41,401 nucleotides of DNA from Bacteroidota bacterium (GTDB lineage: Bacteria > Bacteroidota > Bacteroidia > CAILMK01). Under the pieces are notes generated by a model. It was not told the origin of the DNA. It ran no database searches and saw only the letters and a program-made list of their open reading frames with translations. The DNA lies in assembly GCA_026391915.1 (NCBI GenBank), contig JAPLCZ010000232.1:1-41401 (forward strand). The letters run 5' to 3'. Of the stretch, positions 8,052-18,800 are shown in pieces. A program made the position numbers and the translations under genes. Position 1 is the stretch's first letter; each line of letters opens with the position of its first letter.

Positions 8052-9371
8052 ATGAAAACTGCTTATAAATTTAATGTCCTTGCTCTTATATTATTGTTCA
8101 GTGTATTGGGCAGCTATAAAGTTCAAGCGCAGGCTGATTCACTATTTACCAAGGCAAGAGATTATGCTTTTGTTGACAGTATGAAGAACAGAAACAAATC
8201 AAAAGAACTTTGTAAAAAAGCGTTGAAAATTTCACCCAAATATGCAGATGTTTCTGTGTTTTTGGCAAGGCTTTATTCTTGGGATGGAGATTATGATTCT
8301 GCAAGGCCGATACTTAAAGACGTAATTGAAAGAGACTCTTCTAATGAAGATGCTATCAATGCAATGTTTGATGTGGAATATTGGTCTGACCATCCTATTG
8401 GCGCAGAAGATTATGCCAATAAAGGCCTAAATATCAACCCCAAATCTAGAGAATTTCACATCAAAAAAGCAAGGGCTATTGCAGATCAAAAAAGGCTTAA
8501 GGATGCAATAACAGTCATTGATACTTTTCTTGTAAAAAACCCAGGGGATAAAGCAGCTGTAGATTTAAGAGAGACGCTACTTGAAAGAATGCGAGTTCAT
8601 AAAGCCGGTATCTCATATGATATTGATATTTTCAGTAATACCTTTACAAGCCCTTGGCACTCTTTATCCTTATATTATAGTAAACCTACCCCCAAATTAG
8701 GTACTGTGGTAACTCGTTTAAATATGTTTCAGAGATTAAATGAACCAAACTCAGTTCGTTCAGGACAACTTGAAGTGGACGCTTATCCATCGCTATCACC
8801 AAAAGCCTATATGTATTTAAATGCGGGTGTGTCATTTGATAAATGGATGTTTGCTAATAGTAATACAAGCAAGCCTTTTCCATATTACCTACCTTTATAC
8901 AGATTTGGAGCTTCTTACTACCGCAGTTTACCCCGTAGTTTTGAAGGTGAGCTAGGTTTCAGATTTTTAGGATTTGAAACTCCAGTAATCATTTTTACTG
9001 GGTCACTTGGTTGGTATTACAAAAATTTCTGGTTTTCAGCACGACCATTCATTACGCCCAACAGCCAATTCCCAAGTGTGTTTTCAAGATCAATCAATCT
9101 TTTAGGTAGGTGGTATTACACAGGAGAAGGGTTGGATTATTTTACAATATACTTAAGTACTGGATTATCTCCAGATGATCATATACCCGATATTGGTACC
9201 ATTAAGGGTACTCCACCGTTACATTCCTATAAAATTAGACTAGACTTTCAGAAAAAAGTTGGCAAAAGATATTTAATTGGGGGTAAGGTGGCTGATGAGT
9301 ATTTAGAATTACCGTTTAAGAAAATTAGATACGATTATACCTTTGGGGCTTACATCGATTATCTGTTTTAA
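8052..9371 (+). CDS. YaiO-like outer-membrane protein with TPR domain
   Basis: About 439 residues. A signal peptide (about 1-27, ending VQAQA) is followed by TPR-like helical pairs (about 40-180, e.g. ALKISPKYADVSVFLARLYS). A C-terminal beta-barrel half is rich in aromatic alternating strands and ends in phenylalanine (YIDYLF). This is the plan of YaiO-family proteins and of PgaA/BcsC exporters: periplasmic TPRs recruit the polymer and the barrel conducts it across the outer membrane. I chose ATG 8052 over the in-frame TTG at 8046 because it leaves a cleaner signal peptide start (MKTAYK). It begins 9 bp after the glycosyltransferase, so translation is probably coupled. The barrel here is smaller than PgaA, so a sensory or accessory role is also possible. 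Confidence 0.82.
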   Translation: MKTAYKFNVLALILLFSVLGSYKVQAQADSLFTKARDYAFVDSMKNRNKSKELCKKALKISPKYADVSVFLARLYSWDGDYDSARPILKDVIERDSSNEDAINAMFDVEYWSDHPIGAEDYANKGLNINPKSREFHIKKARAIADQKRLKDAITVIDTFLVKNPGDKAAVDLRETLLERMRVHKAGISYDIDIFSNTFTSPWHSLSLYYSKPTPKLGTVVTRLNMFQRLNEPNSVRSGQLEVDAYPSLSPKAYMYLNAGVSFDKWMFANSNTSKPFPYYLPLYRFGASYYRSLPRSFEGELGFRFLGFETPVIIFTGSLGWYYKNFWFSARPFITPNSQFPSVFSRSINLLGRWYYTGEGLDYFTIYLSTGLSPDDHIPDIGTIKGTPPLHSYKIRLDFQKKVGKRYLIGGKVADEYLELPFKKIRYDYTFGAYIDYLF

Positions 9372-9390
9372 TTGAAGAAAAAAATCAACG

Positions 9391-10566
9391 ATGAGAAGCA
9401 AATTTTTTAGAGTACTTTTTTATGTAATAATACTTACCCCATTATGGATGTGGTTAATATGGATGATAACACCCAAAAAGCCATTAAGGGTTTGTTTTGT
9501 AGATAAAACAGTTTTATCTACATTATGCCGTGAACACTCTTCATTTGGATGGGTGCTAAAATACAAAAGATTTTGTAGGCCTAATCACAATTGGTATAAC
9601 AAAAAGACAGACTATTACGGGTTTTTTCCAAAGGAGGATAGAAAGTTTTTGCTGCAAGATATTGATCATATGCAACAGGAACAAATTGACAAAGCATCTG
9701 ATAAGTATGATTTATTTTATTATACTGACACCTACGGTATTTATAGTAATGAGTGGTATGGGGATACTTTAATCAATGAACGGTCACGCCTAGTATATGG
9801 TGGGATGTCAAGCCATGATTTGAGTTTATTGAAAAGAGCAAAGGCAAGGCACAAACTAATTATCGCAGAGTTTAACACTATTGCAACTCCAACAAAAGCT
9901 GGGATTCGACATGAATTCGAAGACATGTTTGGCGTTAAATGGTCAGGGTGGGTAGGTAAATACTTTGATGTTCTAGACACTAATATTAATTACGATTTGC
10001 CATTATGGCTGTACAGAAACTATAAAAAACAACACAATGGTCAATGGCCTTTCAAGAGATCAGGAATTGCATTTGTAAATATTGATGACCACGTCGAAGT
10101 GTTGGAAAATATTAAAGATTTAAAAGTAGAAGTGCCGTATATTGTTACAGCCAAACGTGCTAACCGTGATAGATTCACAATACCTAGAAGGATGAAATAC
10201 CCTTACTGGTTTGACATCATGTACACTTCGCATAGGAACAATGTAATAAGTACCTATCTTATTGAACCTACCAAAAGGGGTGATTCAATTCTTAAACACT
10301 GGGGGATACTTAAAAAATTCCCTGCTGTTATTGAACATATAGATACCAATTATAGATTCTATTATTTTTCAGGGGATTTTTGTGACAACCCAATCCGTGA
10401 CCGCTTAAACAGCTTTAAAGGTATATGGTATTTTAAACCACTTTTTTATAATAAAAAGGAAATTGGAGAAACTGAAAGTTTTTTCTGGAAATTTTACATG
10501 CCCATGGTAACTCAAATCCTTGATGAATACTATCCAATTGTGAATTCCAAAAGGCATGAAAAATAG
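9391..10566 (+). CDS. Unrecognised membrane-anchored protein of polysaccharide operon
   Basis: A 391-residue protein I do not recognise. One N-terminal membrane helix (about 7-27, no cleavage motif) anchors a large domain probably facing the periplasm. Conserved-looking patches include DLFYYTDTYGIYSNEW, LIIAEFNTIATPTKAG and VKWSGWVGKYFD. The AEFN...P segment and the two-lobed alternation vaguely recall type-1 glutamine-amidotransferase-like or carbohydrate-active folds seen in other polysaccharide operons (PelA-like modules), but no catalytic triad can be assigned by eye. It is the last of four tightly spaced genes, 19 bp after the YaiO-like gene and convergent with the next gene. By position it might modify, trim or guide the polymer, the slot filled by PgaB in the Pga system. 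Function is unproven. Confidence 0.6.
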   Translation: MRSKFFRVLFYVIILTPLWMWLIWMITPKKPLRVCFVDKTVLSTLCREHSSFGWVLKYKRFCRPNHNWYNKKTDYYGFFPKEDRKFLLQDIDHMQQEQIDKASDKYDLFYYTDTYGIYSNEWYGDTLINERSRLVYGGMSSHDLSLLKRAKARHKLIIAEFNTIATPTKAGIRHEFEDMFGVKWSGWVGKYFDVLDTNINYDLPLWLYRNYKKQHNGQWPFKRSGIAFVNIDDHVEVLENIKDLKVEVPYIVTAKRANRDRFTIPRRMKYPYWFDIMYTSHRNNVISTYLIEPTKRGDSILKHWGILKKFPAVIEHIDTNYRFYYFSGDFCDNPIRDRLNSFKGIWYFKPLFYNKKEIGETESFFWKFYMPMVTQILDEYYPIVNSKRHEK

Positions 10567-10586
10567 TGGGGATTTAAAGTGCTAAC

Positions 10587-11243
10587 CTAATTTTGGTTAA
10601 ATACAAACTGGATAATATTAGCGCCAAACTTTAAGGCTTCTTGGCGCTTTTCTTCGGGGTCTTTATGTACCTCAAAATCCTCCCATCCATCACCAATATC
10701 TGTTTGGTAATTGTAAAGGCAAATCAACCTGCCATTATAAACCAACCCAAAAAGCTGAGCAGGTTTTTTATCATGCTCATGTATTTTAGGGATGCCATTA
10801 GGGAAGTTATATTTTTGGTGATATACAGGATGATTATATGGAATTTCTGCAAGAGTTAACTCCGGAAAAACTTTCTTTAGTTCATTACGGATAAACATAT
10901 CCATACCATAGCTATCATTAATGTTGAGGAAGCCACCACCCAATAAATAAGAACGAAGATTCGCTGCCTCAGCAGGGGAGAAAGTTACATTGCCGTGCCC
11001 TGTAAGATGTATTAGTGGGTAGTTGAAAATCTCTTGACTACCAACTTCTACCACATCCTCCTGAGGAGAAATATTAGTATTTAGATTTTTATTACAGTAG
11101 GCAATAAGATTGTTGAGGGAGGTAGGGCTGCAATACCAATCTCCACCACCATTGTATTTAAGGCGTGCTATTTTTATAGTAGGTTGGCTTGAGGAGAAGG
11201 ATAATAAAACCGATGAAAGAAGAATCAAAAACAGCTTTTTCAT
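10587..11243 (-). CDS. DUF4159 domain protein
   Basis: A 218-residue exported protein with signal peptide 1-20 (MKKLFLILLSSVLLSFSSSQ) and a single DUF4159 domain. Signature stretches are ARLKYNGGGDWYCSPTSLNN near the N-terminus, HLTGHGNVTFSPAEAANLR and GGGFLNINDSYGMDMFIRNE. The fold is expected to be class-I glutamine-amidotransferase-like, but the family has no established function. It is convergent with the polysaccharide operon (20-bp gap) and lies 36 bp downstream of prs on the same strand. A near-consensus -7 box (CACTTTTG) lies just upstream, so it may have its own promoter. Confidence 0.88.
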   Translation of the reverse strand: MKKLFLILLSSVLLSFSSSQPTIKIARLKYNGGGDWYCSPTSLNNLIAYCNKNLNTNISPQEDVVEVGSQEIFNYPLIHLTGHGNVTFSPAEAANLRSYLLGGGFLNINDSYGMDMFIRNELKKVFPELTLAEIPYNHPVYHQKYNFPNGIPKIHEHDKKPAQLFGLVYNGRLICLYNYQTDIGDGWEDFEVHKDPEEKRQEALKFGANIIQFVFNQN

Positions 11244-11279
11244 GGTTCGGCGTTTTGCAAAAGTGTTACCGTAAATCGG

Positions 11280-12266
11280 CTACAATGTTTTCAAATCCAA
11301 CTCAGTTTGTACACCGTTATCAGGATTGAAAAGAGAACTGATAGACCCATGTTTATAAACCAAATTAATAGCTGCGGCAAATAAGGGTGCTACACTCACA
11401 ACTCTAATTCTGCTTTCATGTGCATTAGGTGGGATAGGAATAGTATCACAAACCACCAACTCTTTTAATTGTGAGTTACGAATGGTTTCAAATGCTTTAC
11501 CAGAAAGCACGGGGTGTGTACAAAAAGCCCTCACAGTAAGAGCACCTTCTTTCAGCATTAAATCAGCAGCTTTGGCGAGTGTGCCTCCTGTGTCAATAAG
11601 GTCATCAATCAGTACTATATTTTTACCTTTCACATCTCCAATCAGGCGCATCTCATCAATCTGGTTAGCACGTTTGCGGTGCTTATCACAAATTGCCAAA
11701 TCAGCACCTAAATGTTTTGAATAATATCTGGCTCTTTGAGAGCCGCCCATATCTGGCGCAGCTATGCATAGGTTATCCAATTGCATTTTCCGTATCTCAT
11801 TTATAAAAACTACAGAAGCCTCAAGATGGTCAACAGGTACTTCAAAGAAACCTTGAATTTGTGCTGCGTGTAAATCCATAGTCATAATGCGATGGATGCC
11901 AGCCGCTGTTAAAAGATTTGCCACCATTTTGGCACCAATTGCCACGCGGGGTTTGTCTTTTCTATCCTGCCTTGCAAATCCAAAATATGGAATCACTGCA
12001 GTAATGTAATGTGCAGAGGCGCGTTTTGCAGCATCAATCATCAGTAATAATTCCATTAAGTTTTCAGCAGGTGGCATGGTGGATTGAATAAAGAAAACAT
12101 CACACCCACGCACTGTTTCCAATATGTTAGGCTGGAATTCTCCATCACTAAAATGTGTAACTGCTAACTCCCCTAAAGATTGTCCGTAATGGGTAGCAAT
12201 TTTTTCTGACAATACTCTGGAACCACTTCCTGAGAATATTTTTACTGGGTTAAAGCCTGATGGCAT
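11280..12266 (-). CDS. prs: Ribose-phosphate pyrophosphokinase
   Basis: Makes PRPP from ribose 5-phosphate and ATP for nucleotide, histidine, tryptophan and NAD synthesis in the cytoplasm. At 328 residues it is the usual length plus a short C-terminal tail. Visible family motifs are FSDGEFQPNILETVRGCDVF, the flexible catalytic stretch FGFARQDRKDKPR (about residues 96-108), MTMDLHAAQIQGFF, and the PRPP-binding loop NIVLIDDLIDTGGTL (about 215-229). It lies 35 bp downstream of the DUF3467 gene on the same strand, and the pair may be co-transcribed. Confidence 0.97.
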   Translation of the reverse strand: MPSGFNPVKIFSGSGSRVLSEKIATHYGQSLGELAVTHFSDGEFQPNILETVRGCDVFFIQSTMPPAENLMELLLMIDAAKRASAHYITAVIPYFGFARQDRKDKPRVAIGAKMVANLLTAAGIHRIMTMDLHAAQIQGFFEVPVDHLEASVVFINEIRKMQLDNLCIAAPDMGGSQRARYYSKHLGADLAICDKHRKRANQIDEMRLIGDVKGKNIVLIDDLIDTGGTLAKAADLMLKEGALTVRAFCTHPVLSGKAFETIRNSQLKELVVCDTIPIPPNAHESRIRVVSVAPLFAAAINLVYKHGSISSLFNPDNGVQTELDLKTL

Positions 12267-12301
12267 ATTGTGGTTTTATTGTTTTTTTTGAATCATGTTC
12301 T

Positions 12302-12625
12302 TTACGCCATACCAGTTGGACCACCGAACTGCATCGGGAAGCCAACAGTAGTTTCATTGTCTTCTATCTTGCCATTTTGCTGCTCATATTTGGTGATGTT
12401 TTCTCCCAACGCATTCAGCAACCTTTTAGCATGTTGTGGCGTAAGAACAATCCTTGATTTTACTTTAGCTTGCGGCACACCCGGCATAATGCGAATAAAA
12501 TCTACCACAAACTCAGAGTGCGAGTGGGTGATGATAGCAAGGTTACTATAAATGCCTTCGGCAACTTCCTCAGGCAATTCTATATTAAGTTGATTTGGGT
12601 TTTCAGGATTGTTGTTGTCTTCCAT
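12302..12625 (-). CDS. DUF3467 domain protein
   Basis: A 107-residue soluble protein matching DUF3467. The core is NIELPEEVAEGIYSNLAIIT, then HSEFVVDFIRIMPG and AKVKSRIVLTPQHAKRLLNA, with a Gly/Met/Pro-rich tail. The family is small, widespread in Bacteroidota and of unknown role. Its pattern of a short beta-sheet followed by a helix resembles phage-type structural or regulatory folds, but nothing firm can be said. It has its own -7 element at 12645-12652 and lies immediately upstream of prs. Confidence 0.9.
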   Translation of the reverse strand: MEDNNNPENPNQLNIELPEEVAEGIYSNLAIITHSHSEFVVDFIRIMPGVPQAKVKSRIVLTPQHAKRLLNALGENITKYEQQNGKIEDNETTVGFPMQFGGPTGMA

Positions 12626-12644
12626 GTCTGTAGTTATTTACTGG

Positions 12645-12652
12645 CAAAATTA
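12645..12652 (-). promoter_or_regulatory. -7 promoter element of the DUF3467-prs unit
   Basis: Minus-strand TAATTTTG is an exact TAnnTTTG match 20 bp before the ATG. No clear -33 TTG is seen at 17-23 bp. Confidence 0.45.
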
Positions 12653-12799
12653 GTTGAATGGAATTGGAAAAGGTTTCCAGTAAATAGTTTTTATTTCTCA
12701 CCTCAGAATCTCAAATTGAAAGTTCTCTTTAACACCAAGTTTTTTAGGTGCCTCTATTTTTACAACATAAAAAATAATATTATATTTTATGGCTAATCA

Positions 12800-12832
12800 T
12801 TTGGCAATACCAAAAACATTCATTTAAATTTG
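12800..12832 (+). promoter_or_regulatory. Promoter of the giant surface-protein gene
   Basis: TTTG (12800-12803), a 21-bp spacer and TAAATTTG (12825-12832) match the Bacteroidota sigma consensus at both elements. The start site should be near 12839, giving a leader of about 28 nt without a Shine-Dalgarno. The rest of 12626-12866 shows only this promoter and the divergent one for the DUF3467 gene. Confidence 0.7.
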
Positions 12833-12866
12833 TAAGTTACTAATTATAAAACTCAAACACAATAAT

Positions 12867-15800
12867 ATGAAAGTCAACATTTACGCAAAACAAACGGCTG
12901 GTATTCTAAGGAATATTACCCTTGCACTTGTCGCATTATTAGCTGTAAATACTGCTCAGGCTTCCCTAAGCGGTACTTATACTATTAACCCAAGTGCTTC
13001 GGCATCCTCTACCAACTACAAAGATTTTACTAGTGCAGTAGGAGACCTAATCAGCGGAACACGCGCTGATGGAGGAACTGCCAACGGCTCCGGCGTGTCG
13101 GGTGCCGTTACATTTAACGTTGCCAAAGGCACGTACAAAGAAGTTGTAGATATTACCGCCATCACAGGTGTATCATCAACCAAAACCATTACTTTTCAAT
13201 CGGCATCTGGAACTAATACAGATGTTATTCTGATTGATAATAGTGCCACAACTGGTACTGTACACACTGTTCATCTTGATGGTGCAGAGTACATCAACTT
13301 TAAAAACATGACTATTGCTAATACAAGCAATGGAGCTCACGTAATTGAAGTTGATAATAGCTCTAACATGAATAGCTTTACAAACAACTTATTGTTGATG
13401 CCTACAGCTACCGCAAATACAAATTACCCATCGGTTATTTACTCACCAAATGGTTCTTTTGATACTTCTAATACTTTTACAAATAATTATTGTAAGGGTG
13501 GTTATTATTGTGTTTTCTGGATTGGGGCAAGTGGAACTCCTGAAACTTATAATGTTTTTGAAGGTAACACTTTTGACTCAGCCTATTACTTAGGTGTTTT
13601 ATTAGATTATCAAAACTGGATGACCTTTAATAATAACACTATTAAAAACATTCAATATCTTTATGGTTATGGTATGTATATTTATTACGATGGCCCTGGT
13701 TGTAAAATAACTAATAATAAATTGAATCTTGAGAACTACATGGGGATGTATTTTTATCGCAGTGCTGGTGACGCTACTAATCCAATTCTTTGTGCTAATA
13801 ATTTCATCTCTAATAGTAGCACTTACTCATACTATGGTATGTATAACTATGGAACAGATTACATAAACTATTTCCACAACACAATTTATATGGGGGGGAC
13901 CAATACCTACTCATATGCATTTATGATGTATGGTACCGGTTCTAATATAGGTGATAGCGTATATAATAATAATATCTACAATAATCAACCTACCAATGGT
14001 TACGCAGTTTATTTATATAATGCGGGTGTTGATAGCATGGATTACAATAATTTATACGTTAATTCTTCTACAACAAATCTTGGATATTTCAATGGCTCTA
14101 ACTGTGCCACTTTTTCTGATTGGCAGCTAACTTCAAGTTGGGATCCTAATGGTCAAAATGTTGACCCAGGATTTAAATCAAGTACTAATCTGCATGTTAA
14201 AGCTATACTATTAAACGGAACTGCAAGACCAAGAAGCTTGGCTGGGGTTTCTGTTTTAAAAGATATTGATGGCGATACAAGAGATTCAAAAAACCCTGAT
14301 ATAGGTGCTGATGAATTCTTCCCTGCGCCAAATGATGCCGGTGTCGCTTCTATTGATAGCCCTGGTGTTGGCATTTGTGGAGGTAAGCAAGATGTTTATG
14401 TTACTGTTAGTAATAATGGAACAAATGCATTAACCAGCTTTACTGTAAACTGGAAAGTTAATGGAACTTCACAGACTGCATATTCTTATTCCAATGCTAC
14501 CGGTGTAGCTGTTGGAGGTAGCATACAAATTTTACTTGGTAGTTATACTTTTAGCAAAACATCTATTGATAACATTTTTGCAACCACAACAAAACCTAAT
14601 GGAACTACAGATGCTAACCCTATTGATGACTCTATGAGCCGTTCTGTAAGGAGTGGAATGCAGGGTACATTTACAATAGACCCTTCCAAATCAGCAAGTG
14701 CTACTAACTACCAAACATTTAACACAGCTCTTGCTGATGTAACTACAAGAGGTGTTTGTGGCGCTACTACATTTAATGTAGCAAATGGCACCTATACAGA
14801 ACAATTAAATGTTACTCCTATTGGTGGTGCTTCTGCTACTAATATGGTTACTTTCCAAGGTACTGATAGCACCAAAGCAATCCTTACCTGGCCTTTTGGT
14901 AGTGCAGCTAAAAACTATACAGTATCCTTTAATGGTAGTAGCTGGGTTAAGTTTAATAAATTAACAATTAGCCGTACTGGTTTTAGCACTACAACAGGTG
15001 CTACAAATGGTATTGCAGTAGAAGTTAAAAATTCCTCTAATGCAAATTGGGTAACTAATAGTATCATCTTAACTAACGTACCAACTTCAAGTAATTATTA
15101 CTATACTTATTATGCTATATATTCTCCACAAGGGAGCATTGATTCTGGTAATGTATTTAAAAATAATATCATCCGTGGTGGTGGTTATTATGGCATTTAT
15201 TGGATGGGTGGTAGTACAACTACCCTTGAACCTAATAACGTATTTGACCATAACCTTATAGACAGCGCTTACTATTATGGTATGCTATTATACTATCAAG
15301 ATGGTCTTAAATTTACAAACAATACTGTTCATGGAGGTATGTATACATATTCTATGGGTATGTATTGCTACTATGGTTATAGCCATATTATTACAGGAAA
15401 TAAAATATCAACACCTGGTTACTATGGCATGTATCTTTACAATTGCAATGGCGTATCTGGTGGCGATACAATGGTGGTAGCCAATAATTTCCTTACTGTA
15501 GAAGGTACCTATGCCTTTGGTTATGGAATTTATATGGGCTATAATGCTGATGTAATTCGCTTTGCTTATAACAACGTATTGATGCTAACTCCTGCAACTA
15601 CTAACTCAGCGTTATACATTGGAGGCTCTGCAGGTACGGTTGATATATTGAATAATTGCCTTTATAACTATGGTGGTGGATATGCAATTTATTATAGTAG
15701 CAGTTCTTTATTTGCTACAACTAACCATAACAATTTATATACTTCAGGAAGTAATTTAGGTTACCTTTCTGGTGCTCAGGCATTACTTTCTGATTGGCAA

Positions 15801-18800
15801 ACAGCAACTAGTCAAGATGCAAATAGTATTTCAGAAGACCCAGGTTATAAGAAAATGAAATATCCTTATGACCTCCATATTACCAATGTAAATTTAGATG
15901 AGTTAGGTACACCTGTTTATGGCATTACTACAGATATTGATGGGGATAAAAGAGATGCTACTTTACCTGATATTGGGGCTGATGAAATTAAACCTGCTGA
16001 TTATGATGCTGGTATTTCTTTAATTGATAGTCCAGCTGTTGGTTTCTGTGGTGGTACAAAAGATATTTGGGTAACGCTACAGAATTTCGGTAAAAAGACT
16101 TTGACCTCTGCTACTATCAGCTGGAGTGTTAACGGTACTTCTAAAACTTCGGTTTCATGGACTGGTACTTTAACTAAAGGTAGTAAAACTCTTGTTAAAC
16201 TTGGTTCATTATCCTTTACCGGAACTAACCAACACATTTTTGCGAGAACAGATAATCCTAACAGTGTTAAAGATGTAGTGCCAGTTAATGACTCAATAAG
16301 CCGTGATGCAAATACTGCTTTAAATGGCACTTATACAATAGGTGGTACTTCTCCTGATTATACTACTTTTTCTTCTGCAGTTATTGCTTTAAACACTAGA
16401 GGTGTTTGTGGTGCTGTGGTATTTAATGCACGCAATGGGGCCTATACTGAGCAATTATTATTGGGTTTCATTGGTGGTGCTAGTTTGGCTAATACAGTTA
16501 CTTTCCAAAGCCAAAGCGGGGATAGCTCTAAAGTAAATGTTGATTGGCCATCTACTAATAGCTCTAGTTACGCCCTTAGTTTAACAGGTTCAAGTTTCGT
16601 AACTTTCAAGAAATTAACATTTATGAGGTCAGGCACTAGCACAAGTGGTGGTTCTGTTGTTGAGTTTAAAGGTGCAAATAATTGTACAATTACTAATTGC
16701 CGCCTTATTGGAGTTAAAGATAATGCGTATAATCAATCAAACACCGTTATTAACTCAACGAGTTCAAATGATGAATATAATACCATTGCCAACAATAAAA
16801 TATGGGGAGGTTCCTTTAGTGTTTATTGGCAAGGTCCTTCCACGGCTAATATGGAATCTGGTAACACCTTCAGTGGTAACACGTATGATAGCTCTGGTTA
16901 TTATACAAATTATATGGCATATCAAGATTCATTTAAGTTCGTTGGAAATACAATTCAAAATAAATTCTATAGTGGTGGTGCAGCTCTTTATTACCAATAT
17001 ATTTATGGTCCAAGTTGGATTTCCAAAAATAAGTTCATTTTAAATAACACGACTTCTTATGGTCTTTATGGATTCTATTTCCAAGGCAATTCTACAGATA
17101 GTAACTTTATCAGTAATAACATGATTAGCTGTAATAGCTATTACGGCATGCTGCTTTATTACTCCGATTATACCAATTTATATTATAACAGCGTTGTAAA
17201 TAATAGTGCTAACTATACTGTACTTATGTACCACTATACCACAGTAAATAGTTTATTGTGTTATAATAATTCTTTCGTTTCTTTAGGTGGTGGTTATGCC
17301 ATTTATACATACCAAAACAACCCAACTTGGGGTGATTACAATAATCTTTACACTACAGGTAGTAATGTTGGTTCTTATAAAGGTACTGCTTGCCCTACTT
17401 TATCTGACTGGCAGTCCGCTACTGGCTTTGATGCTAATAGTATTACTTTAGATCCTAAACATATTAGTGCTACTAATTTACATTGCAAATCAACTCCACT
17501 AAATGGAAGAGGTGTAGTGTTAAATACTATTAAAGATGATATTGATGGAGAAAGCCGCGGCACAATTGCAACTGATATTGGAGCTGATGAATTCACTCCT
17601 CCAAATGACGATATGTCAGCACTTGCTTTAGAAACTCCAGTTTGCCCAACTTGTGGTGATTCATTTAGTTTAATTAGTGTGAGAATGAGAAACTGGGGTA
17701 TAAATAGCCAAACAAGTGTACCTGTTGGTTTCTCTGTAAAGAGCCCAACTGGTGTTACTACTACCGGCAGTGGAACCTTCTCAGGTACTGTTAATGGTGG
17801 ACAAGATACTAGCTTTACATTCACAACTAAAGTAAATACTTATGCTGGTGGTGTTTTCTCTTTCAAATTATGGACTGCACTAAAAGGAGATAATGATATT
17901 ACCAATGATACATTCACCACTACTGGTGAGTTCATTCCTCATTCTCCAAAACCAGTTGTTACCAACGCACTTACTTGCGGTGCTGGTTTAGCTACCATGA
18001 TTGCTAAAGGCCCTGCTGGTGATTCTGTTTATTGGTTTACAACAGCTAAAGGAACTTCTTATTTCCATGTTGGTGATACTTTAAAACAATCCATCAGCAG
18101 CAATGTTACTTATTGGGTAGAGTCTAAACCATATCTTGATTCAGCCGGTTTGGTTGATAACACTACCTTGGGTACTTCTTATGCGTTAGGCAATTACAAT
18201 TACGATTTAATTTTTGATGCCTTGCAGGATATGGTGATTGATTCACTTACTGTGTATCCACAAAACAATGGTATGTTGCAAATTAATATTAATGATGCGT
18301 CAGGTAAATCAATTGCTATGCGTCAGTTTAATATCACTACATCAACCAATCCTTATGACCCAATTACGGTTCCGGTTAAGCTAAGAATACCAAAGGGCAA
18401 AAATTATCACATAAACCCAGTGGGTAGTAGTGTTGGTAATATGTATTACAACTACTATGGTTCAGGCTATCCTTATTCTTATAAGAACTTAAACAAAAAC
18501 AATAAGATTGTTAGCATAACAGGTAACAGTTTAAATACTGCTATCTATTGGTTCTTCTTCTACAATTGGAGAGTTTCAACCAACCTTGCTTGCGTGAGTG
18601 AAAGAGTTCCTATCACTGCTACCGTGGGTTCTGGTCCTAAACCTACTATTAAGTTTACAGCTACTGCTTCTTGCGTAACAAGCAATGCCGCATTTGTAGA
18701 TGCAAGTACAATAAGTAGCGGAGCTATTGCTTCATGGAAATATGATTTTGGAGATGGTACTTCGTATGTTTCTACAACTTCTGGTACAACTACTCACAAA

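Noticed and set aside
17375-17824. 149-codon minus-strand frame within the giant gene
   Set aside because: It is opposite strongly supported repeat-module coding sequence and has no features of its own.
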